Origin: a virus
Strand: one strand, 5' to 3'
DNA: 64,000 bases
Virus record (IMG/VR): IMGVR_UViG_3300036823_000091
Location: 1-64,000 of that record
Part shown: positions 15,843 to 25,094 of the stretch, piece after piece
Numbering within the stretch: position 1 is the first letter of the stretch
Layout of the letters: each line of letters starts with the position of its first letter
Made by a program: the position numbers and the translations under genes
Notes under the pieces: model-generated
Told to the model about the DNA's origin: nothing
What the model saw: the letters and a program-made list of their open reading frames with translations, nothing else
Database searches by the model: none

Positions 15843-17156
15843 TTAGCTATGAAGCTTCATCACTTTTATTGCTTCTGCAAGCTTCACACCACCGCCAAAC
15901 CTGTAATAACCCATATAACCGACCGCATTCTGATCGGCGTATCTCTCCATTAATACCTGAATACTAACTTGCTTACGAATAACAAGCTGATAGCCAGTTT
16001 TGAAGTTACCAAATGCAACCGCAAACGCACTAGCAGCCATCTGCGGCATGTCAGGCATTTCATAGTATGGATATCCCCAGAGTTGTCCAGGAAGGTCATT
16101 CGTACCAAATGGAGTCCACAATGGTCTACCCTGAGAGTCAGTCAACCCGCGAATAGCGCCTAGGGTCTCGGTTGTGAATGCCCAAGACGCGCCTTTACGG
16201 TATCCGGTTTTCAGGCTGTGCATGAGCTTGGTGAAGTCACCCACTGCAAAGGTAGCTGCAGTAGAACTGAGAGTGAAATTGCCATTCCCAATAATGCCAG
16301 TATCAGTCAAGAAACCTTGGCATTGCCCTACTCCAGAGCCAAGACCGTTAATGACTTCATTACCTTCAAGTTTTGCAAACTGCACACCAAAGTCCTGCAT
16401 GATGAATGAGCCTAGATCAAGTTCACTATCATCAAGATCAGTTCTGGAGATTAAACAGAGTGCATAAGACTCGTAAGGAAACACCTGTACCATACCGAAC
16501 TTTGGATTTTGTGTCTCAGTACGGGTTGCTTGCTCCGTTACTCTCACAGCAGATGAGGTTTGTGTCCTCTTTGGAGTCATGACGTAAGGCTTAGTCGTTG
16601 TGCGGATATCGACAAGGCTATGCATGTCAGACACAAGCACAATGGCTTCAATAAGCTCTTGGACGTATTCTGGAATAGTTAGAAAGCCACCAGTTGTAGC
16701 ATCAGCTTCAAAAAGCGTTTTGTACTCGTTGTCCTGCCCATGACCTACTGTCATACCAGTTTCGAGACCAGCTTCTTGATCATGCTTGACGTATTTGCGC
16801 TCTTCAGAAGAGAGACGGCCCCATCCGGTCTTAAGAGCTTTCTGGAATGCGCTAACTCGAGATTTCTTCTCGGCTTCAGGATCGTTACCAGCACCTTGTC
16901 CAGGACGATTAGCAGCAGCCTGCCATGCTTTGATGACTGCCTCTTGATCCTTATTTTTCTGCGCTAAATCCTTGATCTCACCTTCAAGCTTACGGTGCTG
17001 ATTCTCAAGCCGCTCAATAAATTGTTTTGTTTCTCCTGAAAGTGCTTCCAGGGCATTTGTGCTTTCACGAATTGGCCCAACCTCTTCATCTAAAGCTTGT
17101 TTAAAGAGATGTGCCACATTCGCATTCTTTTCCTTCAGTTCTGCTAATACAGTCAT
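15843..17156 (-). CDS. Major capsid protein, HK97 fold (437 aa)
   Basis: Residues 1-~125 are a charged coiled coil, the scaffolding delta domain that the prohead protease removes. The mature part starts near ATTGGFLTIPEYVQELIE and contains YVMTPKRTQTSSAVRV, the E-loop/spine-helix region and the C-terminal VGYMGYYRFGGGVKLAEAI. Length is typical for fused-delta HK97 capsids. Lies directly downstream of the protease gene. Confidence 0.95.
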   Translation of the reverse strand: MTVLAELKEKNANVAHLFKQALDEEVGPIRESTNALEALSGETKQFIERLENQHRKLEGEIKDLAQKNKDQEAVIKAWQAAANRPGQGAGNDPEAEKKSRVSAFQKALKTGWGRLSSEERKYVKHDQEAGLETGMTVGHGQDNEYKTLFEADATTGGFLTIPEYVQELIEAIVLVSDMHSLVDIRTTTKPYVMTPKRTQTSSAVRVTEQATRTETQNPKFGMVQVFPYESYALCLISRTDLDDSELDLGSFIMQDFGVQFAKLEGNEVINGLGSGVGQCQGFLTDTGIIGNGNFTLSSTAATFAVGDFTKLMHSLKTGYRKGASWAFTTETLGAIRGLTDSQGRPLWTPFGTNDLPGQLWGYPYYEMPDMPQMAASAFAVAFGNFKTGYQLVIRKQVSIQVLMERYADQNAVGYMGYYRFGGGVKLAEAIKVMKLHS

Positions 17157-17195
17157 TGTATATATTTCCCTTATGTTCTGAAACTAAATGTTGAT

Positions 17196-18857
17196 TTAAG
17201 CAAGCAATGCTTCAAGATCATCTATTGTGATTTCAGTGCTTTTGGGCGGCTGTTTTTCGCGTGTGAGTGTCTGTGGAGGCGGCTCACGGCGCTTCTCACT
17301 TTGAATGTTCTGTGAGTTGCTTTTTCCATTGTCGTTGTCTTCAGCGAAGGCCGGACCTTGGTCTTCAGATTGATAGAGGTTCGTAAGATCGCTAGCTTTT
17401 TTCTGCAGGCTGCCAGCATTCTGCGCAAGTTCATCTGACATGTTTTGCATCTTTTTCGATACATCCATCACGCTCTTGACATGTTCAGAAAGTGCCGATT
17501 TTGTATCATCTGAGAAACGAGCACCTGACTTGATATCAGGCTTATCACCCCGTGACATTGCATCGTAGCCGCCTACGCGTAAGCTGTAAGGGACATAACA
17601 ATTGCTTGAATAGCCATAGGTGTCACTGATGTAATTAGCAAGCCCACAACCCATTGCTTTTTCAGTCCATGGGCCAATAGCTTCTTCAAATTGCTGAAGG
17701 GCAGCACTCATATCAGCTTGGGGTTGATCTCCCATGCAAAACAGCTCCATCATGGCTTGGGTAAGAGTATTGACTAAATCCCCCCAATCCTCTAGGCAAT
17801 CAGCAGCTTGTGTTGCTTGGAAAAGAGTATTGAAGTCTTTTCTTTGTGGTTTGTTCTCATTCATTTTGTCTTTATCTTCCCATGGAGGTGTCATATCCAT
17901 TTTAGAATAATATTTTGCGACTTTTGCCTTTACTCCTGCTACATCACCATCAGGTATGTTTACACCGCCCATAGAGCCTTGTAGCACACCTGCAACGCTG
18001 ATAATGCCTTGAGGAACAGCCATCATTTTGTCCCCAACCTTGGCAACAAAAGGAAGTTTACAATCCCCCAATTTGGTAGGCGGATTCTCTGCTACCCAAA
18101 AGAAGCACTGCGCAACTTTTTTCCAGTCGAGATCATCACCGTCAGCAGCATATTCTTGGATATCCTTACTGGCTTGTCCTGAGTCCCATTTGGTATCTCT
18201 GTCCGCAAGAGCCCAGGTCGTTTTGCCTGAAGCCGATTTCTCTAGCACAGCATTATCTCCTTGTATAGATAATTCAGGAACAGTAAATATCTTTGAAGCA
18301 TCTTTGGACTTTACTGATGTAACCACAGCAAGGTCATTCATTGGAAACACTACTGCACTTCCTTCCCAAATTGCTACTTCTAATAGATTTCTAATCATTT
18401 TGCCTTTTTCATTTACATATTCATAGCGTATAGTTTTATATCCCATAGATTGTTTTAACAGACCAGTATTATAAGTATCACCCTTAAAACATGAATATAC
18501 ATTTCTTGCTCTCTCTATATCCAAAATAAGCTGCGTTTTGATGAAGAGACCTGCAGGATCATCACCTTTTGCCTTTACCTCATCAGCATCAAAAATACCG
18601 CCTATTGGTGGTTCACTTGGGTCATGGTTCCACAGATAAGGCCATAGATATTCAAGACTATGAGCAGATTTATGAGCATAAGAATCATTCAAAGTCTTTT
18701 TAAAGGCATTTGCCATTGATCGATCATCGCCTTCATCGATATTGCCAATGACATTTAGAAATCCTTCAATAATACCTCGTTTATCATCAGTTGCTTTAAC
18801 CTGATAAGAAATTGCTTTGAATTCAGGAGGTCTTGGAATAAGTACATTGACCGTCAT
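17196..18857 (-). CDS. Prohead protease, HK97 family, with long C-terminal extension (553 aa)
   Basis: The N-terminal ~200 residues are a U35-type protease: GIIEGFLNVIGNIDEGDD, LWNHDPSEPPIGG with the catalytic His, and QSMGYKTIRYEY with the catalytic Ser. It is followed by LLEVAIWEGSAVVFPMN. Residues ~200-340 form a second module (WALADRDTKWD ... KLPFVAKVGDKMMAVPQGII ... KYYSKMDMTPPW) seen in some phage proteases. The rest is helical and low complexity. The gene overlaps the portal gene by 4 bp (ATGA). Function: maturation cleavage of the capsid delta domain. Confidence 0.9.
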   Translation of the reverse strand: MTVNVLIPRPPEFKAISYQVKATDDKRGIIEGFLNVIGNIDEGDDRSMANAFKKTLNDSYAHKSAHSLEYLWPYLWNHDPSEPPIGGIFDADEVKAKGDDPAGLFIKTQLILDIERARNVYSCFKGDTYNTGLLKQSMGYKTIRYEYVNEKGKMIRNLLEVAIWEGSAVVFPMNDLAVVTSVKSKDASKIFTVPELSIQGDNAVLEKSASGKTTWALADRDTKWDSGQASKDIQEYAADGDDLDWKKVAQCFFWVAENPPTKLGDCKLPFVAKVGDKMMAVPQGIISVAGVLQGSMGGVNIPDGDVAGVKAKVAKYYSKMDMTPPWEDKDKMNENKPQRKDFNTLFQATQAADCLEDWGDLVNTLTQAMMELFCMGDQPQADMSAALQQFEEAIGPWTEKAMGCGLANYISDTYGYSSNCYVPYSLRVGGYDAMSRGDKPDIKSGARFSDDTKSALSEHVKSVMDVSKKMQNMSDELAQNAGSLQKKASDLTNLYQSEDQGPAFAEDNDNGKSNSQNIQSEKRREPPPQTLTREKQPPKSTEITIDDLEALLA

Positions 18858-21421
18858 GATAATTTTGCCTCCATTAAACGTCTATATTCTTGTAACGACG
18901 ATAACGCGGGTCGATTTTCCTTAGCTGATTTGGTGCTCTCTTCTTTTTGTCGAGTGTAATCACCCTCATCCCTTTGCGGAATTCGTGTTTGGGTTGCAGT
19001 GTCTTGATATAGTTCTCTTTTTGCCTTTTCACTCTTTGCCTCATAAAGTGCTTCAATCTCCTTATCTGGCATAGTTGAGAGATAACTTTGAATATCGTTG
19101 AGGATTGCATCAATGTTCGATTTTTCTGAAGCATATTGCTCATCTCCAATAGAGAATGAATATCGGTCATCACCAACACAAAGCCATAATTCATTGAAAG
19201 AGAGATCAAGAGCAGGAATATCATTTATTGGCATAGGATCATCAGGATCAATGTAAGCTAGAGTGATATGGGGTTGGTAGTCAAAATTGCTAGCAATAGT
19301 GATATTTGATGCTTCAAGCTGTTTTACTAAATTTGCTCTCCAATCTTGCAAGCCACTGATATTGACGGCAGCCCACACTGGAGAGAGTCCATCACTTTGA
19401 TCAGAAGGACTGAAGCGACCGACTCCACTTGTTGTGCCTTCTAATGGAGCTGCTTCAGAGGCATAACCAGCTAGCAGTTTCTTGAGAGTGGGAATATTGA
19501 GATCAATCTCGTTTTTATCCCCAAGGAAAGCTAGAGTAATGTGAAGGTCTTCAGCGGGCTCTCCATCAGGGATAGCAAGCTGCTTAGATACCTTTGGATC
19601 AATGAAGAGTGCAATCATCACTCCAGTATGCTCATTGTCCTTTACGGCTCTCTGAATGCCATTGTGAGACTTACCACTATCACCATTAGAAGTATTGTCA
19701 TCTCTATTGTCTGAAGAATGAGCATCTTTTTCACGTTGTGCTGCTACGTCTCTAGCATGCCTACTTGCAAGCAAAGCTACACCGAACGCTGCAGCAAGAG
19801 TTGCAAATCCCCATCCTGAAACATGAGATGCATCAACCTCATCAGGGATGTACAAAGTGTGAGCTTGGCAACAGCAGTATTTATGGCAATCATCTGGAGT
19901 ACTACAGCCATTAGGGAATGTGTCATCAATCCCAACCATCACGCCATCATTCTCCATGCAGAAGTCGCATGCATCAGGAGCACACTTCCAAGTCTTGTAG
20001 TTTGCATCTTGACTTGATTTTCGATAGCGGCTCTTTCCTGCCTGATCCTCCTGTTGTTGTGGTTTTCCTGGAGTCGGTTTCTTTGGAGGTACGGAGTCAA
20101 CGATTTGAGCAGGCGGCAAGTTGAGAGGCTCAGGAACCGCAGGAGGTGGAGCTGCAGGCATGGTCAAGCTCTGCTCAGCATACTTATCAAAGTCTTCCTG
20201 TCTTACCAAGATCCCACCCAAGCGATAGACTTTACCATTCTTGTTGACAGGTAAAGCAAGTTGCTTTTGTGCATCGCTTTGCATCAAAAGTCCACTTTCC
20301 CACAATATGTTGATTTGATCTATTTGCGCCTGTCTTTTTGCTTGATACAATTCTTGTAGTACTTCAATATCTGCTGTGTCATATGTGTAATATGCACCCA
20401 TTTGCTTGAGATCTTTGTACATCGGCACAAGCCACATATTTATGTGATCTCTAAATCTGTCCATCTTGGGTAGAACATTATCGGTATAGAGAGATAATTT
20501 AGCTTCTTTCGCATTAGCAAAAGTCTTACCAGCACTGTCCCCAACCAACTCAGGAGCAATGTCAAAGATGCTTGCAATATCACGCGTGTTGAGCTCACGT
20601 GACTCTAGCCAATCAAGCTCATATGGGCTCATAGACATCTGTTGCCACGTCATATCACCCTCTAGAAGAAGTGGCATACCTGAATTGCGCTTACCTGAAT
20701 ACCTACGTCGTAATTCTTCCTTCATCTGACTTCTCTGCTCTGTTGTCAAGTATCCTTTAGCAAAGAAAACAGAGGCAGGTTTGCCAGCATTTTGCATGAG
20801 AGCGGTATTCCAAGCATTTCCCTCATTTTGCTGATCAATGAGGTTAGAGGCAACTTCAATAGGGGAAAGACCATAAAAATCATTATCGTAAGCAGGAAAC
20901 TTCAAGTGTAAAACTTCATTTACATCAAAGTCTTGAGCAACAGAAGTACCATATCCATAAATATATCCATCAATATCTTTTTCACCTATAACGATTTTTG
21001 TTCGATCAGGTCGCAATGTCCATAATTCTACAGGTGGTTCATTGGGATTAATACAATTTGCATAGATATAGGAATTGCCTGCTATATGCCAAAAACCAAA
21101 GATTTGCTCAATAAATGCACCTGATGCATGCTTGGGATTAGGTTTCTTCCAAAGGTCTAATAGCGCATGAGTCTTGATTTCTCTCGACATTGTTTCATCA
21201 GTATAGAGCTTCCACTTAATACCAGAGGCTACACCTGAGATCTTGTTGATGCAGTTGTAGACCGTGCCATTGCGCCTATAGCCCTCTCTTGTAAAAGCTT
21301 GATAGGATTTATCACTCCAGACAGGTTGTCCAGGTGAAAAGAATTGTGTTGCTACAGCATAGGAAGGATCATTCTTTGTCTGTCTGTTGAAGATGTTTTT
21401 TGTCCAGCTCACTATTCCCAT
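18854..21421 (-). CDS. Portal protein fused to a 2H phosphoesterase domain (855 aa)
   Basis: Residues ~1-415 are an HK97-type portal (NGTVYNCINKISGVASGIKW, W-H-I-A-G-N-S-Y-I-Y, ESRELNTRDIASIFDIAPEL). A Pro-rich linker (420-460) and a Cys-rich segment (480-518, APDACDFC ... CHKYCCC) follow, then a hydrophobic helix (~538-552). Residues ~600-757 form a 2H phosphoesterase/2'-5' RNA ligase-like domain with both HxT motifs (LHITLAFLGD at ~626 and PHITLAYIDPDD at ~717). The C-terminus is charged and helical. The gene overlaps its neighbours by 10 bp (terminase) and 4 bp (protease). The fusion is unusual; the enzymatic role is inferred from the motifs. Confidence 0.88.
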   Translation of the reverse strand: MGIVSWTKNIFNRQTKNDPSYAVATQFFSPGQPVWSDKSYQAFTREGYRRNGTVYNCINKISGVASGIKWKLYTDETMSREIKTHALLDLWKKPNPKHASGAFIEQIFGFWHIAGNSYIYANCINPNEPPVELWTLRPDRTKIVIGEKDIDGYIYGYGTSVAQDFDVNEVLHLKFPAYDNDFYGLSPIEVASNLIDQQNEGNAWNTALMQNAGKPASVFFAKGYLTTEQRSQMKEELRRRYSGKRNSGMPLLLEGDMTWQQMSMSPYELDWLESRELNTRDIASIFDIAPELVGDSAGKTFANAKEAKLSLYTDNVLPKMDRFRDHINMWLVPMYKDLKQMGAYYTYDTADIEVLQELYQAKRQAQIDQINILWESGLLMQSDAQKQLALPVNKNGKVYRLGGILVRQEDFDKYAEQSLTMPAAPPPAVPEPLNLPPAQIVDSVPPKKPTPGKPQQQEDQAGKSRYRKSSQDANYKTWKCAPDACDFCMENDGVMVGIDDTFPNGCSTPDDCHKYCCCQAHTLYIPDEVDASHVSGWGFATLAAAFGVALLASRHARDVAAQREKDAHSSDNRDDNTSNGDSGKSHNGIQRAVKDNEHTGVMIALFIDPKVSKQLAIPDGEPAEDLHITLAFLGDKNEIDLNIPTLKKLLAGYASEAAPLEGTTSGVGRFSPSDQSDGLSPVWAAVNISGLQDWRANLVKQLEASNITIASNFDYQPHITLAYIDPDDPMPINDIPALDLSFNELWLCVGDDRYSFSIGDEQYASEKSNIDAILNDIQSYLSTMPDKEIEALYEAKSEKAKRELYQDTATQTRIPQRDEGDYTRQKEESTKSAKENRPALSSLQEYRRLMEAKLS

Positions 21422-23109
21422 CCATCCACCCCACTTTCAAACCAATTACCCTCATCCTCATTGATAGATTTATGATTCGCTTGGAACACAGACGGGTATT
21501 GAGTACCATCTGCTACTTCTTGTTCCATGGAAGTATCACCATCATCATCCATAGACCAAATCATAGAACCGGATGGATTTACGATATCATCAGCAGCCAT
21601 GGAAAAAGTGTCAACAATATCATCATGAGCTGCCATGGGGAATAAAAGCAACTCTGTTTCCATGTCATTCTGATAAGAGACACCTTTACGGAAATAGATT
21701 TTTCCATTTTCCATCCATATAGATGCCATAGAGGCACGTGCCTTTTTATCTCCCTTGCCAGTAGTATTATATTCACGACATGGAACACCTTCAATAAGAG
21801 CTTGCTGGACTAATGCTACTTGGTAGGCGGTGCTTTCAATTTTAAAATAGATACCTCTATATTGAAGATTTAAAAGACGCAATTGCTTTAATTGATCAGG
21901 ATTATTAATGTGACCTCGAATCATGTCAATGAGAACAAGGTCACGTTCTGGAGTAACGGCCCATATGGAGAAGACGGTAAAATCAGCGGTTTGCTTTTTA
22001 CTAATTGCCAAGTCAACCGTTGAAAATATCCTACATCGCTCTTTGAGGATTGAACGTGTTCCCTCTGGAGTCTCTAGGATGTATGCCTCTTCAGTTTCAG
22101 TAAAGTACCGGAACCATTTCTTATTAAATTGCGTGCCGCCTGAAGGAGCTGGTGACTGTTGGTATTGAGCTGCATACCCAATACTGCCAAGATCTCTCTT
22201 GTATCGTGCAATTGTCTCCTGATTAAAGCGTTCAGGACATAATAATTCGCCTTCTTTAGTTCTGGGATCTTCCCAACCTATGGAGGTGAAACACTTTCTT
22301 GCAGGTTCAAATTCAGCAGGAAGATTAAGGTGTACCCAATCAGGCCTTTCAGACAAGATAATACCTGAAACATCCTCTTCATGAATGCGTTGTCCTATAA
22401 CCATCATTTTGTCATGGTTAGCATCATTCATGCGGTTCGACCATGTTTCTCTAAACCACCGTGTTGCTGCATCTCTATCTGCACTGCCATATGCCTCATC
22501 AGCAGCATGAGCATCATCTATAATTAAAACACTGCCACCATGTCCTGTAGCACTTGCCGCAACAGAGGTAACCATTTGATACCCTAACTTATCATTCATA
22601 AAAAATCGTTTTGCGTTTTGTTCTTTACTTAGATCAAAGTCAGGTTCTCTAGTAAATTCCATCAACCCCGTATCGGTCGCCAATGTAAAACTTTGTCCAT
22701 ATCTCTCCTGAAACCATTGTGAGTCAATAAGGTTACGTTTCTTGAGATTGTCCCTAGTAGCTAAATCCAAGCTATAAGAAGCAGAGAGAAACCTTTCATC
22801 AGGTTTTTGCAACCATCCCCACACAGGCCATATGACACTGCATATAGTGCTTTTTGAATGTCTAGGAGGAATATTGATTAATAGAAACCGTATTTTCCCT
22901 AGTGATAATGCGGTTAAATGTTCACAAATAGCGTCAAGATACCAACTGCCAATAAAAGGTGCAGGATCAACATATTTCCACGCGCCTATAACAAATTGCT
23001 TGAGATCACGTCTCATCTCTTCAGCTTCAGCAATCATTAGGAGAGTATCAGCAAGTTTTTGATTCTGAGTAGCTGGAATAGAGGGAACTGCATATCTAGG
23101 CATGAGCAT
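21412..23109 (-). CDS. terL: Terminase large subunit (565 aa)
   Basis: DNA-packaging motor and nuclease. The ATPase motifs are visible: Walker A-like PPRHSKST (81-88) and Walker B VLIIDDAH (~194-201). The RuvC-like nuclease follows, with TVDLA (Asp near 366) and AHDDIVDT near 508-515. Length and motif spacing are normal. The gene overlaps the small subunit gene by 14 bp and the portal gene by 10 bp. Confidence 0.95.
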   Translation of the reverse strand: MLMPRYAVPSIPATQNQKLADTLLMIAEAEEMRRDLKQFVIGAWKYVDPAPFIGSWYLDAICEHLTALSLGKIRFLLINIPPRHSKSTICSVIWPVWGWLQKPDERFLSASYSLDLATRDNLKKRNLIDSQWFQERYGQSFTLATDTGLMEFTREPDFDLSKEQNAKRFFMNDKLGYQMVTSVAASATGHGGSVLIIDDAHAADEAYGSADRDAATRWFRETWSNRMNDANHDKMMVIGQRIHEEDVSGIILSERPDWVHLNLPAEFEPARKCFTSIGWEDPRTKEGELLCPERFNQETIARYKRDLGSIGYAAQYQQSPAPSGGTQFNKKWFRYFTETEEAYILETPEGTRSILKERCRIFSTVDLAISKKQTADFTVFSIWAVTPERDLVLIDMIRGHINNPDQLKQLRLLNLQYRGIYFKIESTAYQVALVQQALIEGVPCREYNTTGKGDKKARASMASIWMENGKIYFRKGVSYQNDMETELLLFPMAAHDDIVDTFSMAADDIVNPSGSMIWSMDDDGDTSMEQEVADGTQYPSVFQANHKSINEDEGNWFESGVDGWE

Positions 23110-23704
23110 TGCCCTCCTTCAATCGGAGGGCAAACGACTTCATTTCTGCAAGCTGAGCAGGTGCTAGGGAACGGGTATCAATGGTCAAAGTAGTGGAATT
23201 GACTAATTGAATATTAGTATTAATTTCTGTTTCTGGTGATTGGTATTCAGAGAGATTCGCTTTAGCGTAGGCAATGGCTAGAGTATCGCTGTACTTACGA
23301 ACCATCACAGGGTTCGTCTTACGCATGAGAGGCTTTCCACGCTTGTCGTACTTTTGATCTCCATTGTCATCAGTAGCAGGTTCTTCTTCATAGACAATCT
23401 GCCCTTGGCTTACCATCGGTTCTAGCCACCCGATAACACCACGTCGGTAAATCGAGCTACGAGCTATATCCTTTGTTCGTTCTAGAGACTCGTCCCACTG
23501 CTTAGCAAATTTAGGATCTGCTTCACGCCACTTGTATACAGCCTCACGAGACATATCAATATGCTCACAAGCAAAAGAGACATTAGGATCTTCACGAAGA
23601 AATGCTATAAACTTTTCCTTCGCTTCCTTACGTGCTTGCGCTCTGCTTAACGCACGTGTATGATTGTCAACTTTGTCAACTTGCAAGCTTGTCTCTTGTC
23701 TCAA
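23096..23704 (-). CDS. terS: Probable terminase small subunit (202 aa)
   Basis: The N-terminal part carries a helix-turn-helix (DPNVSFACEHIDMSREAVYKWREADPKF, in pieces around residues 40-66) typical of small terminases that bind the packaging site. A charged middle (EEPATDDNGDQKYDKRGKP) and a beta-rich C-terminus follow. It overlaps the large subunit gene by 14 bp. The assignment relies on the HTH and position. Confidence 0.82.
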   Translation of the reverse strand: MRQETSLQVDKVDNHTRALSRAQARKEAKEKFIAFLREDPNVSFACEHIDMSREAVYKWREADPKFAKQWDESLERTKDIARSSIYRRGVIGWLEPMVSQGQIVYEEEPATDDNGDQKYDKRGKPLMRKTNPVMVRKYSDTLAIAYAKANLSEYQSPETEINTNIQLVNSTTLTIDTRSLAPAQLAEMKSFALRLKEGNAHA

Positions 23705-23714
23705 GAATAGACTC

Positions 23715-23939
23715 CTAGTCCCCTAAGTGTCTCCAGCTATGCTGCACACCATCTGCATGCCAAGGCACATCCTCAAGTGTCTTTGCCTCACCATCAATCT
23801 CAGTCTCTAGTGTTGCATGGTGGGACCCGTTCTTAGGTTCAACATGTTTAATGGTAGCCTTGTGCTTCCCCTTATAAGGATCAGTGTACTCAACTACATC
23901 CTCTACATCTGTCTGCTTCCCGTCAATCTCGTATGGCAT
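23715..23939 (-). CDS. Small hypothetical protein (74 aa)
   Basis: Hydrophilic, with repeated short strands (e.g. HKATIKHVEPKNGSHHATLE) and several His residues; HxH-rich, but no clear metal site. It lies 10 bp upstream of the small terminase gene in the same operon. A packaging accessory role is possible only by context. Confidence 0.55.
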   Translation of the reverse strand: MPYEIDGKQTDVEDVVEYTDPYKGKHKATIKHVEPKNGSHHATLETEIDGEAKTLEDVPWHADGVQHSWRHLGD

Positions 23940-23950
23940 ATATCCCTCTT

Positions 23951-24196
23951 TTACTGTGATTGGCTAGTCTCTTCTACTGGTGAAACAAGAATGTCAAACT
24001 GCCGATTGATAGGAGCATTCAAGAACACTTGTGCAGCAGCAGGGTTGACGATGAGCATTTGAATAGTCCCTTGTGGTGTAGCTGGCCCAAATGGCTCACC
24101 TTGTACAGGCGCTAATGTGATATTGGTTGCTTCAGTGTTTCCGTAGGGTACTCTTCTTACCTCTTGTAAGAAAAATCTTGCTCTCACCGATGACAT
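23951..24196 (-). CDS. Small hypothetical protein, first gene of the late operon (81 aa)
   Basis: Strand-rich protein (SVRARFFLQEVRRVPYG, then NITLAPVQGEPFG). The SD (GGAGAG) is present. It is the first reading frame after the long structured leader. No motif recognised; similar small proteins of unknown function can occur in head clusters. Confidence 0.6.
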   Translation of the reverse strand: MSSVRARFFLQEVRRVPYGNTEATNITLAPVQGEPFGPATPQGTIQMLIVNPAAAQVFLNAPINRQFDILVSPVEETSQSQ

Positions 24197-24311
24197 ATAT
24201 TCTCTCCTGCTTCAGAACAATAAAAACCGGACATCTTCCCTCGTTCATATTGATTGAAGGAAAATGCCCGGGCGTTGCGCCTATCTTGGCATTGAAATAT
24301 TCTATTGTGTA

Positions 24312-24547
24312 AGAGTGGAAAGGTGAGGATTTGCACCTCACATGGATTATGGATAGGCGTGTGCCGACGCCTGCGTTTTACTCCCTACTCCTGTGTGCTC
24401 ACGACCTTGGCTAATGTCAGTTACTCAAAGAGTAGGTTTTCCCCAGCGGCAACCTGTAGAGACTCCATAATCTGATTAGTATTCCCTTTTCTACCACTCT
24501 CCATAATCTGAGTCCTATTCCAGAACACCGGCAGTCATACGACTACC
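24312..24547 (-). ncRNA. Structured late-operon leader RNA (candidate)
   Basis: No convincing gene lies between 24197 and 24646. On the minus strand a 12-bp long-range helix (AGAGTGG and AAAGG at 24500-24485 pairing with CCTTT and CCACTCT at 24323-24312) closes a ~190-nt domain. Inside it are a TACTC/GAGTA hairpin (24422-24434), AGGCGT/ACGCCT (24355-24372) and GTGAGG/CCTCAC with a 7-nt loop (24323-24341). Just outside is a 7-bp hairpin with a 4-nt loop (24530-24547). CAGATTATGGAG occurs twice. It may be a cis-regulatory leader (antitermination) or part of the packaging site; no known RNA family matched by eye. Confidence 0.5.
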
Positions 24548-24592
24548 CCTGAACAGAGTTCTCAAAATGTTCCGAATATACTCACTACATCA

Positions 24593-24621
24593 ACTATAGC
24601 ACACACCCAAAACATAATCAA
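24593..24621 (-). promoter_or_regulatory. Putative late promoter (extended -10)
   Basis: Minus-strand TTGATT (24621-24616), 17-bp spacer, then TATAGT (24598-24593) preceded by TGC, an extended -10. Transcription would begin near 24586 and run through the structured leader into the packaging and virion genes. Confidence 0.45.
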
Positions 24622-24646
24622 GTGTCAAGAGGACAAGTGGACAAAA

Positions 24647-24799
24647 TTACGCTTTTGCTGCTGCTTGTTTCCGTTTCTGTCTAGCTCTTGCTCTTGCTCG
24701 CTTCCAGCCACGCTTCGATACAGCTTTTAAGCTGATGAGTCTTTGTCTCTCACCACGTTCTTGTTGTTCTTTCTTGTGCTTATTGTGTGATAGCGTCAA
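24647..24799 (-). CDS. Small basic hypothetical protein (50 aa)
   Basis: The TTG start follows AAGGAG with 7-nt spacing and avoids overlap with the preceding gene; upstream in-frame codons have no SD. It is highly basic, ending KRARARARQKRKQAAAKA, so nucleic-acid binding is plausible. It is the last gene of the early operon before the late leader. Confidence 0.5.
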   Translation of the reverse strand: MTLSHNKHKKEQQERGERQRLISLKAVSKRGWKRARARARQKRKQAAAKA

Positions 24800-24800
24800 T

Positions 24801-25094
24801 TTACAATCTCCTTCCACGCTTTGTCTCACTCATAATACACATTTCACCATCTGAGCTAAGCATTACATCACAAAGCAATTCTTTAGTGTGTTCTGCATTT
24901 ATACCATCCACGCTAAATTCCACTGTGTTTCTCCCTAGCACAAGAGATGTACTACCTAAAGGCTTAAGATATTCCGTCTCTGAAGAATTATCGACACGGA
25001 TAACTTGATACTCTGGATACTCCTTCTCAACAAATTCACGTACCTGTTGATGTATGTCTTCAAGTTGCTTAAAGATTGCTAGTTGATTGATCAT
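24801..25094 (-). CDS. Hypothetical protein (97 aa)
   Basis: Begins with a helical segment (MINQLAIFKQLEDIHQQVRE) followed by a small alpha/beta domain. GGAG-like SD upstream. It abuts the preceding stop (1-bp gap), so it is coupled within the operon. No family recognised. Confidence 0.6.
   Translation of the reverse strand: MINQLAIFKQLEDIHQQVREFVEKEYPEYQVIRVDNSSETEYLKPLGSTSLVLGRNTVEFSVDGINAEHTKELLCDVMLSSDGEMCIMSETKRGRRL

Noticed and set aside
24132-24341. 69-codon minus-strand frame in the leader
   Set aside because: It overlaps the 81-aa gene start in another frame, has no SD, and lies over the predicted hairpins.
24323-24341. tRNA T-arm-like hairpin
   Set aside because: The loop is TGCAAAT and no matching 7-bp acceptor stem, D arm or anticodon arm of correct size is found nearby.
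24731-24745. Hammerhead-like CTGATGAG core
   Set aside because: No GAAA segment or flanking helices follow, and it is inside a reading frame on the other strand.
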